From NCBI GenBank assembly GCA_965178525.1, contig CBCXVS010000190.1:1-15510 (forward strand): a stretch of DNA of 15,510 nt, read 5' to 3'. The notes under the pieces are model-generated. The model saw nothing but the letters and a program-made list of their open reading frames with translations, was not told where the DNA came from and did no database searches. Positions 8,114 to 15,510 of this stretch are shown piece after piece; position 1 is the stretch's first letter, and each line of letters starts with the position of its first letter. The DNA is from CBCXVS01 sp965178525 (GTDB taxonomy: Bacteria; Tectomicrobia; Entotheonellia; Entotheonellales; Entotheonellaceae). The translations under genes were made by a program, and so were the position numbers.

Positions 8114-10717
8114 TCACCTTTTGCTCACCGCCTCATGCGTCTCCACGACCCGCAAGACTTGATTGGCCTGCACCTCTCGGAACGTTTGCACGATCCCGCT
8201 TGGCCAGCGCACGGTCACTTCCTCAGCCTGGGTGGCCGGCCCTAGGCCGAAGGCCTGCGGCACGCTATGCGATTGCAGATAACCGCCGCCCGCCCGCACG
8301 TCCCGAATTTGTTTCTCCGCACCCTGGCGGACCGTGACCCGCGCACCAATGCCTTGGCGATTGCTGCGGGTGCCGACCAAATCGATGTGCAACCAGTTGT
8401 TCTTCTGGCCGTAGTCGTTGCGGAGAAACACGGCCTGCTGGCGATGCCCGACCACCACGACGTCCAAATCGCCATCGCCATCGTAGTCTAGGTAGGTCAT
8501 GCCCCGGCCATCGGTCTGCAGGTCAATGCCAGAGATATGGGCAATATCGAAGAAGCGTTCGCCGCGGTTGTCATTGCGCATCAGAATATCATGTTCCCAC
8601 CCATTCCAGGAATTGTTGCCAATAAATTCGTCGGTGAAGAACACGCCCTGTTCCCAAGTTTTCATGGACACAACTGCGCCCCGGAAGATCGCGGGTCACA
8701 AATCGGTATATTTTTTCCCGGTAATCCACCCATTGACGCTGTGAATGTTGAGATCACCATCGTTATCAAAATCGAAGAAGTTGGAGCCCCCGGCCCAGCC
8801 GGCCATGTTCACCCCTTTCGCCACCCCGATCGATTTGAACGTGCCATCGCCTCGGTTCTCCAAGAGGGAATTGCCCTCCCCAAATTTCTTGCCGATGGTA
8901 CGGATGCCGCCCAAGCCCCCCATCTTGTCATAGGTTTGGGCGGCTACGCCCAACGACCGCCAGGTGCGGGAGGGATCCACAAAACGCACCCAAAGAAATT
9001 GCATGATGGTATGCTGGATATACCACGTGGTGCCGGAATAGATATTGCTCACATACAGATCCATGTCGCCATCGTTATCAAAATCGCCGGGCGACGCGCT
9101 CATCCCGAAGCCGTAATCCAACGCCCCCGCTTCTTTGGCGACTTCGTCAAAACGCCCGCTGCCGTCATTGCGGAAGAGCGTATTGTAGCCAAAATCATTG
9201 GCCACGTAGAGATCCTGATCGCCGTCGTTGTCATAGTCCCAGAAGGTCATGCCCAGGGTCCAGCCCGTATCATCCACTCCAGCTGCCGCACTAATATCCG
9301 TGAAGGTGCCGTCGCCGTTGTTGCGATAGAGACGATTGGGCAAACCATAGCGGTCGTGAAAGGGGGGGTCGGGAGAATGTTGCCTGGCCGGGCCGTAGAC
9401 GCCCACATATAAATCCGCATCGCCATCGTTGTCAATATCGGCGAATCCGGCCGTGGTGCTGTAGCTGTTAAAGGCTAGGCCCGCTGCCTCGGTGACATCG
9501 CTGAAGGTGCCGTCGCCGTTGTTTTTCAGCAAGCGATTGCTCAACCGGGAGCGCCATCTCGCCACCAAGTCGTCCACCAGTGCGGGCAAGGCTTCAGGCG
9601 ATTGTTGCAGCAAACTGGCCAGCGCTTCCTGGGGCTGTTCAAAGAGATGCGCCAGGCGTTGAGCGTTGTCCGGGGAGGCGTGGAAAAATGCCAATAAGGC
9701 CTCTGCCGACTCGAGCGGCCAATCTTGCAGAAAAAACGCCCGGGTGACCCGTGGCGTCTTGATGATGAAGAGATCCAAATGGCCGTCATTATTGTAATCG
9801 GCAAACAGGCAGCCCTGAGCGTATCTGAGTTTTTCCTGATCCGAGGGGGCAAAGGCGGCGGCGGCAACATTTTCAAAGGCGCCTTGCCCCGTATTGCGGA
9901 ACAATTTGCTCCCTTGGAAACCGCACAGAAACAGGTCGGGATCGCCATCTCCGTCATAATCGCCGGACGTCGCCCCTCCCGCCGCCCGGTCGACAATGGC
10001 AAAGTTATGGTGTAGGTGCTCAAAAATCTCACTGGCACCGGTATTAAAATCGATCCCCACGGCTTCGGTGACATCCACAAAATAGCGCGAATCGACCCCG
10101 GTGACGCGCCAACCGTTGACCAGTTCTTGCCGCACAATCTGCCACTGGCCATCTCGGCGTACCAGATCGATGTTGAAGTGTCCCCGGTCTTCGGTCGGAT
10201 GCCCTTGCGAATCCTTGGCATAGACTTGAAAGCGCAGATAGACGTGGGCCGTGTTGTCGCTGTACTCGTTTAAAAACACCATCTTAAACTTGGTCTGTGT
10301 CGCCTCATGCAACTGCTGCCGGTAGGCGAGTAACTCGGCGAGCATCTGCTCCCGATCCCGCCTGACGCCGGCCGGAGCCGTCCACTCTTCCACGAGGATG
10401 CCGCCTTCTTCGGAGAGTTGGCGCCGGGTCTCAAAGCCGAAGCCCTGGCCGCTGAATTCGGCGGCGTAGTAGGTGGCGAGCACCTGCGGGTCCCCGTCAC
10501 GGAAATCGTGCGTAAAGTCATCAAAGCGAGCGCGAATACCGCTTCCTATTTCCCACAGGATCGCTTCATGGTATCGATACCAAGCGTCGGTGATCCACAC
10601 GGCGCTCGCGAGAAGGACCAGAAGACTCAAAGGAATCCAGACGATTTTGCGTCGCAGGAGCCGCAAACGTTCTCGTCTGAGCGGTGGCTTCCTCTTCACA
10701 CGGGTACCTAACATCAT
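8114..10717 (-). pseudogene. Large FG-GAP/VCBS repeat protein with C-terminal ASPIC/UnbV domain, interrupted by in-frame TGA
   Basis: Read through TGA at 8696-8698 (codon 674), the product is 867 aa. Residues about 24-43 form one hydrophobic anchor after an Arg/Lys-rich N-terminus. Residues 50-215 form an unassigned extracytoplasmic domain. Ca-binding FG-GAP repeats of the DxDxDGxxD type follow near 253, 307, 426, 493, 545, 649 and 743 (for example DYDGDGDPDL, DFDNDGDMDL). Residues about 773-860 match the ASPIC/UnbV domain (GIGARVTV, GGGYLQSHSVPQAFGLG, VRWPSG). Such proteins are beta-propeller, CRTAC1-like secreted or membrane-anchored proteins. The chosen start is ATG 10717, the first of two ATGs, with GGAGG 6 nt upstream; an in-frame GTG at 10837 has no such site. 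The stop separates the six-repeat part from the last repeat and ASPIC. CGA (Arg) or TGG (Trp) to TGA would explain it. Confidence 0.88.
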
Positions 10718-10790
10718 AAAACCCTCCGGGTAAGAAATGATGGAAACGACAACCGTGGAGCCGACGCCGGTAGCAGAACGCCTCGCACAC

Positions 10791-10823
10791 GCCGGCGGAA
10801 GTCCGTCGGCGCTTTGAGCGCCG
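10791..10823 (-). promoter_or_regulatory. Two overlapping hairpins in the fabG-ASPIC gap
   Basis: CGGCGCT-3 nt-AGCGCCG (10807-10823) is a perfect 7-bp hairpin. A second arm pair, GCCGGCGGA with TCCGTCGGC (10791-10810), gives about 8-9 bp with one imperfect pair. The two share 10807-10810, so they cannot fully form together. They lie in the 160-nt gap after the ketoreductase, with no T-run following. They could be a processing, attenuation or weak termination site separating expression of the ketosynthase block from the ASPIC block (inference). Confidence 0.3.
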
Positions 10824-10877
10824 CCAGGACAACCCATACAGCGAACTCAACCGACGAACCCTTTGCGGTACGCCGTA

Positions 10878-11621
10878 CTAGATATAGAGTCCGCCATCTA
10901 CCGCAAACACCTGCCCGGTGATGTAGGAAGCCTCGTCCGAAAGGAGAAAGCGTACCATTTGCGCCACCTCCTCCGGTTGTCCGAAGCGCTGCAGCGGGAT
11001 GGTGGAAAGCATATGGGTCCTGAGACGCTCAGGCATGGCGGCCACCATATCCGTGTCGATAAAGCCTGGGGCCACCGCGTTCACCGTCACCCCGGTCTTG
11101 GCCACCTCTTTGGCCAAGGCTTTGGAAAAGCCAATGATGCCAGCTTTTGAGGCCGAGTAATTGGTCTGCCCGGGAAGCCCGGTTTGGCCGCTCACCGAGG
11201 TAATATTCGCAATTCGTCCGCTCTTGCGCTTCATAAATTCATAGACCGCTGCGCGTGAGAAATTGATGGTGCCGTACAGGTTGGTCTCGATGACCGCTTG
11301 CCAATCGGCTTCCTGCATGGTCACGAACGCCATGTCGCGCGTGATGCCGGCATTGTTGATCAGCATGTCGACCTGCCCGAAGTGCGCTTTCACACGCGCG
11401 AAGACGGCTTTGGCATCCTCAAAATTACTGACATCATGGCAGAAGGCCAGAGCTGCGCCGCCTTGTTCTTGTATGTCTCTCTCCAGGTGGTCAGCCGCTT
11501 GTTGCTGGCTCCGGTAGGTAAAGGCCACCTTGGCGCCGTGCGCAATTAACTCTAAAACGATGGCTCGTCCAATCCCCCGAGTCCCACCCGTCACAATGGC
11601 AACTTTATCTGCAAATGACAT
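10878..11621 (-). CDS. fabG: 3-oxoacyl-[ACP] reductase-type SDR ketoreductase (FabG-like)
   Basis: 247 aa classical SDR. The cofactor motif TGGTRGIG is at residues 11-18 and NNAG at 89-92. The tetrad is Asn114, Ser142, Tyr155 and Lys159, with the usual 13-residue Ser-Tyr spacing. The PGFIDTDM loop follows. These match NADPH-dependent FabG enzymes, which reduce 3-ketoacyl-ACP to 3-hydroxyacyl-ACP in the cytoplasm. ATG 11621 is preceded by AAGGTG at 6 nt and opens with the first Rossmann strand; an upstream in-frame ATG extension has no homologous look. It follows the ketosynthase-like gene by 84 nt. The context points to a dedicated acyl-chain assembly line rather than housekeeping fatty-acid synthesis: paired ketosynthases are next to it, and no acpP, fabD or fabH is visible. 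The gene is intact and ends in TAG. Confidence 0.9.
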   Translation of the reverse strand: MSFADKVAIVTGGTRGIGRAIVLELIAHGAKVAFTYRSQQQAADHLERDIQEQGGAALAFCHDVSNFEDAKAVFARVKAHFGQVDMLINNAGITRDMAFVTMQEADWQAVIETNLYGTINFSRAAVYEFMKRKSGRIANITSVSGQTGLPGQTNYSASKAGIIGFSKALAKEVAKTGVTVNAVAPGFIDTDMVAAMPERLRTHMLSTIPLQRFGQPEEVAQMVRFLLSDEASYITGQVFAVDGGLYI

Positions 11622-11705
11622 GTTCGGCACCTTTGCGTAGACAAAGGAGCAAGGGCTTGGCCAAGACGCCACGCCTCCACTCCGTCTTTGCCCTCAACAT
11701 GTGTG

Positions 11706-12956
11706 TCAGATTGATCGTCTCAACCCGTTCTCGTCCGCACGTCCCAACACGACACTGATCGCGGCCCCGAAACGGTCGAGCGAATTCACCAGCGCATAGC
11801 GCACATCTCTGTGATACCCGGTTTCGGTGACGCATTCTAGGCCACACGCTGGATCCGGATCTTGCAAGTTAATCGTGGGGGGAATAATGCCTCGCTGTAT
11901 GGCCAGCATGGCTGCCACACACTGCATGGGGCCGGAAGCCCCGAAGGATTCCCCCATCATCGACTTGACGGCGGTGATGGCCAAATCTGACAGTCGCTGC
12001 CCGAAAACCTGTGCGATGGCGCGTGCTTCGATGAGGTCTAGGACTTTCCCGGAATGTGCGGAGGCGGTAAGACAGTCAATGTCCGCCGGTGTGAGCCCCG
12101 CGCTTTGCAAGGCGCTCGTCATGGCTGCTGCAAGGGCATCGACGCGTGTGCTGAGCCTGCCATGGGCCGGGGCAAACGAGCTGCCATATCCCAAAATCTC
12201 CGCCACCGCTTTGCCGCCGCGTTGCGCTAATGCCTGTTGGGATTCCAGCACCAGCATGACGCAACCCTCCCCCAGAATATAGCCGTTGCGCTGGCGCGAA
12301 AACGGGGCGCTGACCGCCTCACCGGCCAGACCGGCCAATTCCTGCAAGCGATGCGCGCTATGGTAGGCCAAAAAGCTCAACTCGTCCACGCCACCACACA
12401 GCAGCATCGCCTCGGGGCGGCGTTGCAGGGTCAGCACGGCATAGCGCATGGCATCCAATCCGGAAGTGATGCCCGAGGAAACGGTGACATTGACCATGCG
12501 CATGCGATAGCGAATGGGAATTTGGTAACTGGGAGAGTTGATCGGTACATTGGGAAATTTGCCCGGGCTCACCCACGCAGGGCCTTCCAGAACGCGCTCG
12601 CCGTTGAATTCCCGTTGACTGGTCAGGTTCCCGAACGCGGTGCCCAGGACGAGCCCGCGCTTGCCATCATCGCTTGCCTCGAGATCCAAGCCGCCATCTT
12701 CTAAGGCCATTTTGGCGGCGCCAATGACAAAGCGGGCGGAGCGATCGAGGGAGCGCAGTCCCTTCCTGCCTAACAGGGCCGCCGCATCAAAATCCACCAC
12801 CGGGGCGGCCAAACGGCAGCCCGACGGCGGGGCCTCAAACAGCTCGACATCCCGCACGCCATTCTGACCGGCAGCCAGCGCATCCCAGACCTCTTCTCGC
12901 CCGATGCCAAGGGGCGACATCATGCCCATTCCCGAAACATAAATGCGATGTCTCAC
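11706..12956 (-). CDS. Ketosynthase-like protein lacking catalytic Cys (chain-length-factor-like, KS-beta type)
   Basis: 416 aa with the full beta-ketoacyl synthase fold: YVSGMGMMSPLG at the N-terminus, ALEDGGLD, GYILGEGCVMLVLE, and a C-terminal NSLDRFGAAISVVLG. The elongation active site is altered. Where KS enzymes have ACxSG, this one reads SGITSG, with Ile163 at the Cys position. The HGTGT region reads SAHSGKV (His301 kept). The second His region GHTxGASG reads GESFGASG, with Glu336. It therefore cannot elongate in the usual way. It resembles chain-length factors that pair with a competent ketosynthase in type II PKS, aryl polyene or similar systems. The competent partner lies 32 nt upstream. 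ATG 12956 has AAGGA at 6 nt. It probably forms a heterodimer controlling chain length (inference). The gene is intact. Confidence 0.85.
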   Translation of the reverse strand: MRHRIYVSGMGMMSPLGIGREEVWDALAAGQNGVRDVELFEAPPSGCRLAAPVVDFDAAALLGRKGLRSLDRSARFVIGAAKMALEDGGLDLEASDDGKRGLVLGTAFGNLTSQREFNGERVLEGPAWVSPGKFPNVPINSPSYQIPIRYRMRMVNVTVSSGITSGLDAMRYAVLTLQRRPEAMLLCGGVDELSFLAYHSAHRLQELAGLAGEAVSAPFSRQRNGYILGEGCVMLVLESQQALAQRGGKAVAEILGYGSSFAPAHGRLSTRVDALAAAMTSALQSAGLTPADIDCLTASAHSGKVLDLIEARAIAQVFGQRLSDLAITAVKSMMGESFGASGPMQCVAAMLAIQRGIIPPTINLQDPDPACGLECVTETGYHRDVRYALVNSLDRFGAAISVVLGRADENGLRRSI

Positions 12957-12988
12957 ATTGTCGATCCTTGTGCACAGAAACCGTCCGC

Positions 12989-14222
12989 TTATGCTGGCTG
13001 GCGATGGCGCCCGCTCCTTCCCAGAATCAGCGAGGCGTTATTGCCCCCAAAGGCAAAGGAGTTGTTCATGATCACTTCGACCCGCTGCCAACGGGCCTGC
13101 TGCGGCACATAATCCAGATCACATGGCGCGTCGGCATCGCGGTAGTTGATGGTGGGAGGGAGAAAGTGATGTTCCAAAGCCAGACAGCAGGCCACCGTTT
13201 CAATCGCGCTGGAAGCGCCTAGCGTATGGCCAATCATGGACTTGATGGAACTCACCGGAATCTGGTACGCTTCGTCGCCAAATACCATTTTGATGGCCTC
13301 GGTTTCCGCCGCATCATTGAGTTCGGTGCCGGTGCCGTGCGCGTTAATATAATCGATGGCGCGACATGAGGGGGGCAGCCCGGCATCGTCCAGCGCCCGC
13401 CGCATCACGTCCGCCATGCCTTGCGGGTCCGGCGCAGTCAGGTGAAAGGCGTCGCATCCCAGGCCGCTTCCCAAGATCGCCGCGTAGGTGTGGGCGCCGC
13501 GCCGTTCGGCCTGGCGTTGTGCTTCGAGGACCACCACGCCTGCCCCCTCACTGACCATCATGCCTTTGCGCTTGCGGTCAAAGGGTTGGCACTGCTCCGG
13601 GGCAACCGCATGCAGGCTGCTGAACCCGGTCAAGGCCACCTTCGACAAGGCCTCGGCGCCGCCGGCAATGATGATGTCCGCTTCCCCTTGCAAAATCATC
13701 TCCCGGCCATAATCGATGGCGAAGTTGCCGGAAGAACAGGCATTGGTCAACATGAGCACCGGTCCGCGCAAGCCGAAGTACTCCGCCATGGTGGCGGCCA
13801 CGATGTTACTGGAGAAGGCCGCATAGAGCGACGCCGGAAAGGCTGGCGCTTGCCCGAGCTGCCAGGCCGCATCCGCCTCCTCGATGCAGAGCGCTTCTCC
13901 CGAGGTGGTGCCCAGAATGATGCCCGTGCGCTCCGGGACAAAGGTCCCGGGACGGAGCGCCGCATCCGCCAAGGCCTCGCGCACGGCCGTCAGGGCCAAG
14001 TGTTGAGGTCCGGCCCAGATGCGGCAGCCGGTCACGGTCGCCGCCGATGAGCGGCAAGTCATTGACCTCGCCGCCACGATGCGCCCGGTAGGCACGGGTA
14101 TCAAAGGAGCGAATGTCATCGATCCCCGATCTCCCATGCCGCAGCGCTTGTAGGAAGTGTTCACGCCCAACGCCATTGGGCGCCGCCACCCCCAGCCCGG
14201 TAATGACAATGTCTTGGTGCAT
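12989..14222 (-). pseudogene. Beta-ketoacyl synthase (FabF/KS-alpha type) gene with a 1-nt frameshift
   Basis: The N-terminal part (14222 to about 14007) reads MHQDIVITGLGVAAPNGVG through LPHLGRT. The rest continues in another frame from QHLALTAVREAL to the TAA at 12989. Removing one base near 14006 joins them into a 410-aa ketosynthase with normal spacing (LGRT-QHLAL). The catalytic residues are intact: Cys in NACSSG, His in NAHGTGT and His in MIGHTLGASS. The C-terminal NNSFAFGGNNASLIL is canonical. Family role: decarboxylative condensation of malonyl-ACP with an acyl chain. GTG at 14225, immediately before ATG 14222, is an alternative start, with GGCGGG about 7 nt upstream of it. It lies 18 nt after the CrtI-like gene and 32 nt before its Cys-less partner, the standard KS-alpha/KS-beta order. 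The frameshift would remove all catalytic residues if real. Confidence 0.87.
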
Positions 14223-14240
14223 CACATGAATTCCCGCCAG

Positions 14241-15381
14241 TTATCCCTGTGCCGTCTGCGCCGCTAACCGGGATTGCACGGTTCGAGCCACCAAGAATCC
14301 ACAGGCGACCACGGAGATCACGCCCGGTCCCGTGTCGGCCCAGTGGCTGCAAAGCAAGAGATTCGGAATCGGGGTTTTGACCGGCAGACGATTGACCCAG
14401 AATTGTTCGGGAGCGGTCTCCCAGCCGTACATGGCGCCGTAGGAATTCCTGGAGTAGCGATAAATCGTGTGCTGCGTCGCCGCCTCCTGCACGACAATCC
14501 GCTTCGAGATGCCGGGGATGATCCGCTCCAGGCGTGCCAAGGTCTCGTTGACCGAGCGCCGCTTGTAGTCGAGCCACCGTTCGGCGCCGTGCCACCGCTC
14601 ACCCTCGACGGGCGGCTTATGATACAGCGATGTCGCGGTCAGGATGTGGTGCCCGGGCGGACATAGAGAGCGGTCTGCGAGCGTGGGGATGGCGATGTAG
14701 AGCGGGATATTGTCGGGATCGTTCATGCGGTAGGAATCCCAATGCCATCCCCGCTTGCCGCGCAACAGATCATCGCCGCATTCCAGCCCGAGATACAGGA
14801 TGAAACAGGAGTTGCTCTCGCGTCCGCTTTTGAGCCGCTGCACATAGGTCTCGTCGATATGCTCTTCGCCAATCAGTTGCAAGAACGTTTGGCGGGCATC
14901 GGTATTGGCGACGAAAAAATCGGCGCGCACGACATCTCCGGAGGATAACACCACGTTGCTGGCACATGTCCCTGCCAGCGTGATCTTCTCGACCGCCGTC
15001 TTGAGCAACAGATCGCCGCCCAGGGAGACGAAGCGGCGCATCAGGCTGTCGGACAGCGCTTGCGATCCACCCCGGGCGATATAGCCTCCGTCATAAAATA
15101 GCTCATCAGCATCGCCGCCATACTGATGGCCGATGCGCGGTTGGGGTGAACGCCTATATAGCCGACGGTTGCGGAGAGAATCGCCTTCAGTTTGGCGTCA
15201 AAAAAATAGTCGTCCAGCATATTTTGATAGGAGGACCAACGATAGCTCTCTAAGAGCGCGCTCACTTTCTTGCCGCGGTAGAAATGCCGATAGACGCGCA
15301 ACAACTCCTTGAAGAAGGCCTGGATATGGTCGCGCTCCCGGGGAAAGCGCTCCTGCAACAACGCGATATGGGCATCTAAGC
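14241..15381 (-). pseudogene. CrtI/CrtISO-like FAD-dependent desaturase or isomerase, truncated and frameshifted
   Basis: The homologous frame begins LDAHIALLQERFP at about 15381. It then shifts frame at the A-run 15095-15098: adding one T gives SYFYDGGYIARGGSQALSD, with the GGxxxxRGG signature typical of phytoene desaturases/carotenoid isomerases. The remainder runs to TAA at 14241 and ends with the CrtI-type C-terminal FAD motif (LLLCSHWADTGPG, GFLVAR). About 380 aa remain of a family usually near 500. The N-terminal Rossmann FAD motif is missing because the similarity stops at the intron-like boundary 15381/15382. Family enzymes desaturate, saturate or isomerise polyene or isoprenoid chains. 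The position before a KS pair recalls loci where CrtI-like enzymes modify acyl chains, such as candidate ladderane genes (inference). The missing 5' exon should lie beyond the intron, outside this window. Confidence 0.82.
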
Positions 15382-15510
15382 GTGCGACCTGAAGACGCCT
15401 AACTTAAGTGGTTTGAACCAGTTGAAGGAAATCCAGGTCCGTGTGCGGACCTATCGCCACCCTCACATGCGTCGCGGCTAGCGGCGGGGTGTGAAGCTGA
15501 GGGGAAAAGC
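15382..15510 (+). mobile_element. Probable group II intron, 5' end (continues past the window)
   Basis: Similarity to the desaturase ends exactly where the plus strand reads GTGCGAC (15382-15388), the conserved 5' terminus of bacterial group II introns. What follows looks like a structured RNA: TGGTT-TG-AACCA near 15408-15419, a perfect 6-bp hairpin GGTCCG-TGTG-CGGACC (15436-15451), and CCCTCACA, which could pair with the later TGTGA. No open frame is present, as expected for domain I. The intron RNA would be antisense to the interrupted gene, so splicing from the operon transcript could not restore it. The 3' end and any reverse transcriptase are outside the window. An insertion sequence end is the main alternative, but no terminal inverted repeat is seen. 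Confidence 0.55.

Noticed and set aside
8696..8698. Selenocysteine at the in-frame TGA
   Set aside because: The flanking residues are not a redox motif, FG-GAP/ASPIC proteins are not known selenoproteins, and no clear SECIS hairpin was seen just downstream.
8537..9412. Long plus-strand open frame (about 290 aa)
   Set aside because: It is the antisense shadow of the Asp/Gly-rich FG-GAP repeats, and its translation is repetitive with no recognisable motif.
8700..9990. Repeated short DNA segments resembling a repeat array or CRISPR
   Set aside because: The similar segments encode the DxDxDG calcium loops of the FG-GAP repeats. They are imperfect and in frame, with irregular coding sequence between them.
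4204..10717. Stop-codon reassignment (UAG or UGA read as an amino acid)
   Set aside because: The TlpA site requires Trp, while the nitrilase site looks like Gln/Arg. TAG also ends the flavoprotein, methyltransferase, four-helix membrane protein and FabG genes at natural family ends, and TGA ends several others. One consistent reassignment does not fit.
15090..15100. Programmed frameshift in the CrtI-like gene
   Set aside because: The T-run is short, the family is not known for recoding, and the gene already lacks its N-terminus because of the insertion, so mutation or sequence error is simpler.

Overview
This is a gene-dense, moderately GC-rich bacterial window. Every recognisable gene lies on the minus strand with short gaps or overlaps, so it probably reads as one long operon, or a few, from about 15.4 kb down to 0.29 kb. 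Gene content (ASPIC/FG-GAP protein, TlpA-like lipoprotein, UbiA, UbiB, lipid-type ketosynthases) fits an uncultivated environmental bacterium, probably Gram-negative. The sequence does not fix the phylum.

Layout in transcription order: (1) 15382-15510 looks like the 5' end of a plus-strand group II intron inserted antisense into a CrtI-like FAD desaturase/isomerase gene (14241-15381), which also carries a frameshift. (2) A catalytically competent ketosynthase with a frameshift (12989-14222), a ketosynthase-like partner lacking the catalytic Cys (11706-12956), and a FabG-type ketoreductase (10878-11621). (3) An export-related block: a large membrane-anchored FG-GAP/ASPIC protein with an in-frame TGA (8114-10717), a TlpA-like lipoprotein with TAG in its active-site motif (7581-8093), and an unrecognised four-helix membrane protein (6894-7445). 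(4) A nitrilase-superfamily amidohydrolase with an in-frame TAG (5946-6860) and a UbiB/ABC1-family protein with an in-frame TAG (4204-5898). (5) An intact lipid/quinone tailoring block: UbiA prenyltransferase, type III polyketide synthase, class I methyltransferase and a geranylgeranyl-reductase-like flavoprotein (291-4175).

Working model (inference): the ketosynthase pair, the ketoreductase and perhaps the CrtI-like enzyme build and modify an acyl chain. The type III synthase extends and cyclises it into a phenolic or pyrone head group. UbiA, the methyltransferase and the flavoprotein then prenylate, methylate and oxidise or reduce it into a membrane phenolic lipid or quinone-like molecule. 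No acyl carrier protein, dehydratase or acyltransferase is visible; these may lie beyond the intron.

Six of the thirteen genes are interrupted (three TAG, one TGA, two frameshifts), yet their reading frames are otherwise well conserved. Either the cluster has been inactivated recently, with an intron insertion as part of that, or the assembly contains base errors. A changed genetic code does not fit.
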